Part shown: one piece after another, positions 5,619 to 11,521 of the stretch
How positions within the stretch are numbered: the stretch's first letter is position 1
How the letters are laid out: each line of letters starts with the position of its first letter
Assembly: GCA_003265975.1 (NCBI GenBank)
Contig: QFBU01000040.1
Span: forward strand, 1 to 11,521
Source of the DNA: Candidatus Marinamargulisbacteria bacterium SCGC AAA071-K20
GTDB lineage: Bacteria > Margulisbacteria > Marinamargulisbacteria > GCA-2716485 > AAA071-K20
Direction: 5' to 3'
DNA length: 11,521 bases
Notes under the pieces: model-generated
Told to the model about the DNA's origin: nothing
Seen by the model: only the letters and a program-made list of their open reading frames with translations
The model's database searches: none
Position numbers and translations under genes: made by a program

Positions 5619-7248
5619 ACACACTATTTCAGAATACTTACTTCTAAAGTTAGAACAATTAAAAGTAAGCCATATTTTTGGAGTCCCCGGCGACTTTATA
5701 CTTGGATTTAATAAGAATATTGAAAATAGCCCCATTACCTTTGTAAACACTTGCGACGAACAAGGTGCCGGTTACGCATCTGATGCTTATGCCCGATTAC
5801 ATGGCTTTGGCGTCGTGTGCATTACGTATTGCGTTGGGGGACTGAAAGTAACAAACACTACAGCCGAGGCCTTTGCAGAAAAGTCTCCGGTTCTCGTAAT
5901 TTCTGGATCTCCAGGCATCTCTGAACAAAAAAACAACCCGATGCTCCACCACAAAGTAAACACATTCGACACCCAAAAGAAAATATTTGACGAGCTTACA
6001 GTTGCCTCAGCTTCAATAACGTCTCCAGACACCGCATTTCAAGAAATAGACAGAGTCATAAATGCCATAATCAAATATAAGCAACCAGGGTACATCGAGC
6101 TTCCTCGAGATTTGGTTAATGTTTTAGGTCCAAAAAACTATACCCCGCAACCATTAGACATTGAAGCAAGTGACAAAGATGTATTAAAGGAAGCCATTGA
6201 AGAAAGCAAGGCTCTATTTCAAAAAGCAAAACATCCCGTAATATTAGCGGGTGTAGAAATACACCGATATAATCTTCAAGACAGTTTAAACAAGTTAGCC
6301 GAAAAATATAATATCCCAATAGCTACCACTATTTTAGGCAAGTCTGTTATCTCCGAAAACCGTCGTTTATACGCTGGCGTATATATGGGAAGTCTAGCAA
6401 GTACTAGCGTGCAAAAGTTTATAGAACAAAGCGACTGCCTTTTAGTATTAGGTGCGTTTATGACCGACATGAACTTAGGAATATTCACAGGTAAGTTTGA
6501 AAAGAAGAGTACTATTTTTTCAAACTTTGACCGCACTAGCATTGGATATCATCACTACGAACAGATTTATTTAAAAGACTACATACGAGAACTCACCAAG
6601 TCTTCATTAAAAAAAGTGACTAAAGTAATTTTACCTAAAAAAGAAAATATAGAAACTACAATCACTATGAAAGATAATAAAAAAATAACTATTAAACGTC
6701 TTTTTGAGTATTTAAATACCTTCATAGACAAAAAAATGATGGTAATTTCAGACGTTGGTGATTCACTATTTGGATCAATGGCGTTACAGACCAACGCACG
6801 TACCGAATTTATGGCCCCTGCTTATTACGCCTCCATAGGATTTGCCGTTCCTGCTGCAATTGGAGCTCAAACAGCATCAAAAGAATCTCGACCTTTGGTT
6901 ATTGTAGGTGACGGTGCTTTTCAAATGACCGGACAAGAAATTGCCACCATTATCCGATTCAATCTAAACCCAATTATTTTGCTTCTAAACAATAAAGGAT
7001 ACGGCACCGAACGACCCATGATGGATGGTAAATTTAATGACATTCTGAACTGGAAATACCACAAACTTCCCGAAGTATATGGAGAAGGCTTAGGCATTTT
7101 TGTTCAAACAGAAGGGGACCTTGAGAAGGCATTGTTAAAAGCTAAAAATAATACTAAAACGTATTCGCTGCTAGAAATTGATTTAGACAAAACCGATTTA
7201 TCACCTGCGCTAAAACGACTAACCGCCGAACTAGGCTCTAAAATTTAG
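5608..7248 (+). CDS. Thiamine-diphosphate-dependent 2-keto acid decarboxylase (pyruvate/indolepyruvate decarboxylase family)
   Basis: 546 residues, the normal length of the family, with its three-domain order. The pyrimidine-binding domain has FGVPGDF (24-30) and NTCDEQGAGYASDAYAR (47-63), where Glu51 is the cofactor-activating glutamate. LHH follows at 113-115, the position of the paired catalytic histidines in pyruvate decarboxylases. A central domain spans about 195-340. The diphosphate-binding domain carries GDGAFQMTGQEI (434-445) through NN (461-462), the Mg/ThDP motif, then GYGTE with Glu468 at the catalytic glutamate position of GYTIE. The reaction is non-oxidative decarboxylation of a 2-keto acid to an aldehyde. 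Pyruvate and indolepyruvate are both possible, and the substrate cannot be fixed from sequence. Family alternatives such as acetolactate synthase are disfavoured by the His pair and the GYGTE context. It shares an operon with the unknown upstream gene. Its 3' end overlaps the convergent gene by 18 bp. It is probably cytoplasmic. Confidence 0.88.
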   Translation: MKHRHTISEYLLLKLEQLKVSHIFGVPGDFILGFNKNIENSPITFVNTCDEQGAGYASDAYARLHGFGVVCITYCVGGLKVTNTTAEAFAEKSPVLVISGSPGISEQKNNPMLHHKVNTFDTQKKIFDELTVASASITSPDTAFQEIDRVINAIIKYKQPGYIELPRDLVNVLGPKNYTPQPLDIEASDKDVLKEAIEESKALFQKAKHPVILAGVEIHRYNLQDSLNKLAEKYNIPIATTILGKSVISENRRLYAGVYMGSLASTSVQKFIEQSDCLLVLGAFMTDMNLGIFTGKFEKKSTIFSNFDRTSIGYHHYEQIYLKDYIRELTKSSLKKVTKVILPKKENIETTITMKDNKKITIKRLFEYLNTFIDKKMMVISDVGDSLFGSMALQTNARTEFMAPAYYASIGFAVPAAIGAQTASKESRPLVIVGDGAFQMTGQEIATIIRFNLNPIILLLNNKGYGTERPMMDGKFNDILNWKYHKLPEVYGEGLGIFVQTEGDLEKALLKAKNNTKTYSLLEIDLDKTDLSPALKRLTAELGSKI

Positions 7249-10200
7249 TATATACTGTCTTGCCGCGGTCCTAACTGCCTCAAATTTTCTTGGGTGACCT
7301 GCATCTCTTAAATACAATAAATAAATTTTAACTTTTTGTACTAGTGAAGGAACCGCTAATGCCGCTCTATTCGAAGCAAATAATCGTCTTATATTACTAG
7401 GGCTAACTCTTCCAAACCACCAGCTATTAGATTTAGACAAGTCTTTAATGAAACCTCTTTGCTCTCTTAAAATATTATATTCTTCTTGAACCAAAGACTG
7501 TAATCTTCCGTGCATTTCGCCATTAGAGCTTAAAAGAACATCTAACTGGTTATAGAGTAAAATTCGGCTTAGATCACGATTCTCGCCCCTTAACAAAGCA
7601 TCCATGCAGTTTGTTGCTAAGGGCCTGTCAGTATGAGAAGACACAAAGGTTACTAAGGTACTAACAATTGCCCTCCCTGCTCTTAGATCATCTTCTGACA
7701 TACCCATCAATATTGCCTGAGAAAGTTTTAGTAATTGATCAATTTCAACAGTATGAATAGGATGAAAAGCCGCATTTCCAAACAATCCTTGAACAATTAT
7801 ATTTTTTTCAACATCAGTATATTGGCTTATATTATCAATAAAATAATTTATACCAGACAATTCAGGAGTGCTCAAAAATACTGAGCATAAAGGAGCAATT
7901 CCAGTAGTATTTGTACAAAAAGATTTTACAAGAATTTTCATATCAGTAAGTGCCTTATACTTACTTTGGCTGATTACAGGATCTAGACAACGTTGCAAAT
8001 GCTGACGTAGGGGTTGTTGATAATGAGAAACATACCGCTGAATTTGAACCGTACTTGAGTGTTCACAAAGTAGGGTCAGCTGAGACATAAAAGTATCTCC
8101 CAAAATAGATTGGCATTTTCTATTTAAATGAATCATTCCCTCTGCTAGCACAGATTTAACGTCAGCGTCAGCGCCCCTTAAGCATTGTTGTAAGATTGTT
8201 TGAATAGATTTTTTGTCCCGTTCATCAGTAATTACTGGAGTAGTTGATGTTAATAAATGAACGACCTCGTTGGCAATCAATAATTTATCTGTTTTGCTAG
8301 ATAATGATGAATAAGAGGCTAGAAGTTTTAAAGCTAAAGTACATTTTTGTGGAGTTCTATAAAAAGCTTGCCTACCTTTTGCAAGGGAGTGTAATGTTTT
8401 TGATCTAACTAATTGTGATCCCTGAGTAAGTGAATATAGCAAAACACCCAAAGTAGAAAGTTTATCCGCCGGCACACCGATCGCAAAAGATTTTAAAAAT
8501 GTAGAAACCTCATCAGAGTAATGCTTAGAATTTAACAAGGAATGAAACACTAATCGATAAGACAACATATTTTCTGTTGTAATATTTAAATCTCTAAATC
8601 TAAGTTTACCATTCGTAATTAATGAAATAACGCCTTCTTGAAAATCTATATACTCTCCTTGCGTATTAGTCGGAGCAATATTTTGTACCACTTTAGCCCA
8701 ACTATATTTAGGAAGGACATCCGTTAAATTTGGAAATATATCTGCAAAATCTTTTAATCCTAAGCTTCCCTCTCGTAATTTAATTAAAATTTTTGAAGCC
8801 GAGTTATATTCCTCAAGTATGGGTTCCTGGGTTAAGTCAAAGTGATTTAAAAAAGAAGTAACTAGTGAAGGATCCACTCTCACTTGCCTAGCCATTGTTG
8901 GGTCTGTTCCTTCAATATCAACTCCAAATGCCGCTTCAATTCTGCTACAACCCATGCGATTAAAAATCTTAGGTTGCTCTTGAATATAAGTATAATAAGC
9001 ATTTCTAAGTCTATTACCTTCTTCTTTATCATCCCCCCTATAAACAAAATCTATAGACTTGCTTAATAAGTCTGTCATCCGCTCAGCAATTTTTTGAGAC
9101 ATACGTGTAATGGTGCAATGTGAACGTATAAAAGATTTAATTTCATCTTCAGAAAATCCGTTCCCATCATTGGGGCCACGAGTCTGAGCATACTTATTTC
9201 TAATGCCTAATTCAAAAGTGCTTACAAAAGCAAAATAACGTTCTTGTAAGCGTCTATTCTCTCTCAAATTTCTAAACTTAGAAAAATAATAAGCTTCCGC
9301 ATGGTCTTCTTTAATACGAGCTATTTCTCTTTTAATCCAATCTTCAAAATGTATGGGTCCTCCCGTTGAGGATTCATTTTTAACATCCAATACAGCTCTT
9401 TTAGCCCCTGACATAATGTCCATGCCACATTGGTCACTCTGCACGCCATCAGACCGCTTAGTGCCAGCAGTAAGTTCTTTCAAAAAGGTATACAAAATAT
9501 CGTTATACGACTCTAAAACGTCAGTCTTAAACTGTCTTTTTTGGTCCCCGGTCCATGAGTCTGGAAATTCAGAATTAAGGCTCAAAAGGACTCTTTTAAA
9601 CTCTTCTGCACTCATAACTCCTTCTAAGCTGATATTTACAGTATTGAAAGCTTCTTGGGTAAGAAGTAGTTCTTTCGCTCTACTAAGACCATGGTCTAGA
9701 GCATCTTGTTTAGTAAGAACCCAGGCATCAGAAATATCCTGCCTTGTAACGATGGATGATGGGAGTACTGCATTATTCCAAATATTTTGTTTATTTTCAG
9801 CTGTCGGACACACTTTTGGAAACCCAATATACTCGCCAAACAAGTCACGTCTAAATTCATCAAAATATCGACATGGGCCCAAAACATCATGGCCATTTCT
9901 ACTTCCAATTTTGTATATCCCATCAAAATTCCCACTCTGAATAAACATCATATTATTATCAACAAAATGCTCAATTTCAGCTTTAACTAGTTGAGGAACA
10001 TTAGCACCTTGTGCAACTACTCTCACTGGCAGAATACAGTTATGGAAATTTACATTGGGTTCTTTATCTATCAATTGTCTAATACTATTTAACGCCGTTT
10101 CACATATAACGGGTTTTACTAAGTGTCTAAATAATGGATTAATAATAGGCATAAATGTTTGAACAAGTGTTTTTTTAAAGACAAATTTGGAAGCCGCTAA

Positions 10201-10353
10201 AAGGACTACAGCAGAAACGCTAGCAAGTGCAGCTAAAGGTTGAGCGGATATAAATCTACAAAGTGGATTTATTTCAGAATCCAATGCCCTAACTGCCGCT
10301 TCTTGCGCTACAGAAGATGAATTAAATGAATTTGAAATTCCGTGGATACCCAT
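7231..10353 (-). CDS. Very large protein of unknown function with an N-terminal membrane segment
   Basis: 1040 residues; I recognise no family. The N-terminus (MGIHGISNSFNSSSVAQ) is Ser/Asn-rich and not a classical signal peptide. A hydrophobic segment at about 38-59 (LAALASVSAVVLLAASKFVF) is followed by basic residues and a second, weaker hydrophobic stretch at about 62-80. This suggests a membrane anchor or hairpin near the start. The remaining roughly 950 residues are soluble. The middle has a charged helical region around RNLRENRRLQERYFAF, and the C-terminal 400 residues read as repeated amphipathic helices with no sequence-identical repeats, as in alpha-solenoids (inference). No catalytic motif was seen. 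The start lacks a Shine-Dalgarno sequence; the A/T homopolymer stands just upstream. The secretin gene ends 35 bp upstream on the same strand, so co-transcription is possible. A cell-envelope or secreted role is a guess from that neighbour only. Confidence 0.82.
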   Translation of the reverse strand: MGIHGISNSFNSSSVAQEAAVRALDSEINPLCRFISAQPLAALASVSAVVLLAASKFVFKKTLVQTFMPIINPLFRHLVKPVICETALNSIRQLIDKEPNVNFHNCILPVRVVAQGANVPQLVKAEIEHFVDNNMMFIQSGNFDGIYKIGSRNGHDVLGPCRYFDEFRRDLFGEYIGFPKVCPTAENKQNIWNNAVLPSSIVTRQDISDAWVLTKQDALDHGLSRAKELLLTQEAFNTVNISLEGVMSAEEFKRVLLSLNSEFPDSWTGDQKRQFKTDVLESYNDILYTFLKELTAGTKRSDGVQSDQCGMDIMSGAKRAVLDVKNESSTGGPIHFEDWIKREIARIKEDHAEAYYFSKFRNLRENRRLQERYFAFVSTFELGIRNKYAQTRGPNDGNGFSEDEIKSFIRSHCTITRMSQKIAERMTDLLSKSIDFVYRGDDKEEGNRLRNAYYTYIQEQPKIFNRMGCSRIEAAFGVDIEGTDPTMARQVRVDPSLVTSFLNHFDLTQEPILEEYNSASKILIKLREGSLGLKDFADIFPNLTDVLPKYSWAKVVQNIAPTNTQGEYIDFQEGVISLITNGKLRFRDLNITTENMLSYRLVFHSLLNSKHYSDEVSTFLKSFAIGVPADKLSTLGVLLYSLTQGSQLVRSKTLHSLAKGRQAFYRTPQKCTLALKLLASYSSLSSKTDKLLIANEVVHLLTSTTPVITDERDKKSIQTILQQCLRGADADVKSVLAEGMIHLNRKCQSILGDTFMSQLTLLCEHSSTVQIQRYVSHYQQPLRQHLQRCLDPVISQSKYKALTDMKILVKSFCTNTTGIAPLCSVFLSTPELSGINYFIDNISQYTDVEKNIIVQGLFGNAAFHPIHTVEIDQLLKLSQAILMGMSEDDLRAGRAIVSTLVTFVSSHTDRPLATNCMDALLRGENRDLSRILLYNQLDVLLSSNGEMHGRLQSLVQEEYNILREQRGFIKDLSKSNSWWFGRVSPSNIRRLFASNRAALAVPSLVQKVKIYLLYLRDAGHPRKFEAVRTAARQYILNFRA

Positions 10354-10368
10354 ACTAAATTATCACGT

Positions 10369-10382
10369 AAAAAAAAAAAAAA
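10369..10382. repeat. Homopolymer of 14 A (T14 on the coding strand) between the secretin and the 1040-residue gene
   Basis: The run of 14 A lies in the 35-bp gap between the secretin stop (10389) and the next ATG (10353). On the transcribed strand it is T14, preceded by GCAA...TTGC, a 4-bp stem with a 7-nt loop. It could act as a weak intrinsic terminator for the secretin gene or as a slippage-prone spacer. Read length errors in such runs are common. Confidence 0.6.
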
Positions 10383-10388
10383 TTGCAA

Positions 10389-11521
10389 CTATTTTTTGCT
10401 ATCCATATCTAGTAGCTTTGGAATGGCTTCTTCCAAATCAAAGTCTACAATTTGAGGAGTAATGGCTATCACTAGTTCTGTCTGATCATTCGTCTTTTTA
10501 TTATTCTTGAAAAACACTCCAAATACAGGAACTCTGCTAATTAATGGGAATCGATTTATATTATCTGTATCTGAAGAATTAAATAATCCCCCAATCAATA
10601 CGGTCTGGCCGTTCTTAACAAAAACTGTAGTACTTACTCTCCGTTTTCTAACAATTGGAATATCATTATTACTCCCTTTAAATCCATTAACATAGCTAAC
10701 TTCCGGTTCAATTTTAATTCTAATTTCTTGAGTATTCGTGTTAATAAAAGGTTTCACTTTAAGATTAATACCAGAATTAACATATTTTACAGATTCTTGT
10801 ACTCGACCAGAAGGATCCGTAGTCAACTCAATATAAGGTAGCTCATCTCCAATAAATATTTCGGCTTCTTCTCGATCAATTGCTTTAATTCTAGGCTTAG
10901 CAAGAATTCGTGCTTTACCTTCATTTTCTAAAAGAGTAATGACTGTTTCTAGTGAAAGGCCAGCAGAATAGGACAGTTTTCCGTCAGTAATAGTTCCAGC
11001 CGCTCCGACGCCATAAGTGTTGTTCCAAGCCACGCCCAAGTCATCTAAAGAAGACTTAGAAACCTCTAAAATCTGAGCTTCTAAGACAATTTGTGGGACT
11101 CGATGTGCATCTAGTTTTTTAATAAGTTTCTGAAACTCTTTAATTTTTTTAGAATCAGCTTTAACTACAATCATATTCTCATTTATTAAAACCTGGATAT
11201 GTTCATCTTTAGACAAATACTGTCTTAGTACTGTTTCTACAGACACAACATTAATATTATCTAAACGAAAAATCTGAGTCTCAATATGACTCGCTGAATT
11301 TAATTTAGATACCGACCCAACAACAATAGTATTTTCAACAACTCTATAAGAAAGTCCTTGTGAAGTTAAAATCAAATCAATTGCATTCTCAATACTCACT
11401 TGGTCCAAAGACACATTAACAAGTCCTCTAAGAGACTTATCAGAAATAATATTCAGGTCCCCTTTTTTAGCTAAAATACGAAGAACATCTTTAATATCAG
11501 CGCCAGACAAATCTAATGACA
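10389..11521 (-). CDS. Secretin (PilQ/GspD family), C-terminal part, runs off the right edge
   Basis: 376 complete codons are visible. The frame stays open past 11521, so no start is present in the window and a TTG at 11510 is not a start. The order matches PilQ/GspD-type secretins. An N0/STN-like module comes first, with the LDLSGADIKDVLRILA opening, to about residue 68. An N1-like alpha/beta module follows at about 80-140 (ETQIFRLDNINVVSVETVL). The secretin core then runs from about 140 to 358, with KPRIKAIDREEAEIFIGDELPY, VNSGINLKVKP, RRVSTTVFVKNGQTVLIGGLF and the closing VPVFGVFF...ELVIAITPQIV signature. It forms the multimeric outer-membrane channel for type IV pili or type II secretion. 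With no pilus or secretion genes in view I cannot choose between them, although the short compact form and the LDLSGADIKDVL opening lean towards PilQ. A 14-nt T run follows the stop. Confidence 0.92.
   Translation of the reverse strand, partial: SLDLSGADIKDVLRILAKKGDLNIISDKSLRGLVNVSLDQVSIENAIDLILTSQGLSYRVVENTIVVGSVSKLNSASHIETQIFRLDNINVVSVETVLRQYLSKDEHIQVLINENMIVVKADSKKIKEFQKLIKKLDAHRVPQIVLEAQILEVSKSSLDDLGVAWNNTYGVGAAGTITDGKLSYSAGLSLETVITLLENEGKARILAKPRIKAIDREEAEIFIGDELPYIELTTDPSGRVQESVKYVNSGINLKVKPFINTNTQEIRIKIEPEVSYVNGFKGSNNDIPIVRKRRVSTTVFVKNGQTVLIGGLFNSSDTDNINRFPLISRVPVFGVFFKNNKKTNDQTELVIAITPQIVDFDLEEAIPKLLDMDSKK

Noticed and set aside
9353..9940. 195-codon plus-strand frame inside the large minus-strand gene
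   Set aside because: It is antisense to the 1040-residue frame, has no recognisable domain and no ribosome binding site, and behaves as a shadow frame.

Overview
The window reads as AT-rich bacterial DNA (roughly one third G+C by eye) from a diderm. The evidence for an outer membrane is the C-terminal part of a secretin (type IV pilus/type II secretion outer-membrane channel) at the right edge. I cannot name the organism. The lineage looks far from model bacteria, because three of the ten protein-coding loci match nothing I recognise. No rRNA, complete tRNA or CRISPR array is visible.

Layout. (1) Positions 1-120 hold the decayed N-terminal end of an IS6-family transposase on the minus strand, running off the left edge. 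Next to it is a small orphan membrane ORF (+, 122-502). A GC-rich block of nested inverted repeats (462-566) follows, and a short intrinsic-terminator-like hairpin lies at 625-647. (2) Positions 795-4608 form a tight four-gene minus-strand operon: a type I periplasmic binding protein, a membrane-bound PP2C/SpoIIE phosphatase fused to an RsbW-type kinase domain, a STAS anti-anti-sigma protein, and a DUF423 membrane protein. (3) A 113-bp divergent intergenic region leads to a plus-strand pair (4722-7248): an unrecognised 298-residue protein overlapping a thiamine-diphosphate-dependent 2-keto acid decarboxylase. (4) On the minus strand from the right edge come the partial secretin and then a 1040-residue protein of unknown function. 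Its 3' end overlaps the decarboxylase gene tail to tail by 18 bp.

How the genes may work together. The minus-strand operon looks like a self-contained signal-transduction module. A secreted solute-binding protein would deliver ligand information to the extracytoplasmic region of the phosphatase/kinase, which would set the phosphorylation state of the STAS protein encoded next to it. There are no ABC permease or ATPase genes beside the binding protein, which favours a sensing role over transport. No sigma factor or other output target is in the window. The decarboxylase operon appears metabolic and separate. The secretin and the giant orphan protein may be co-transcribed, but a 14-nt homopolymer lies between them and nothing in the sequence proves a shared role.
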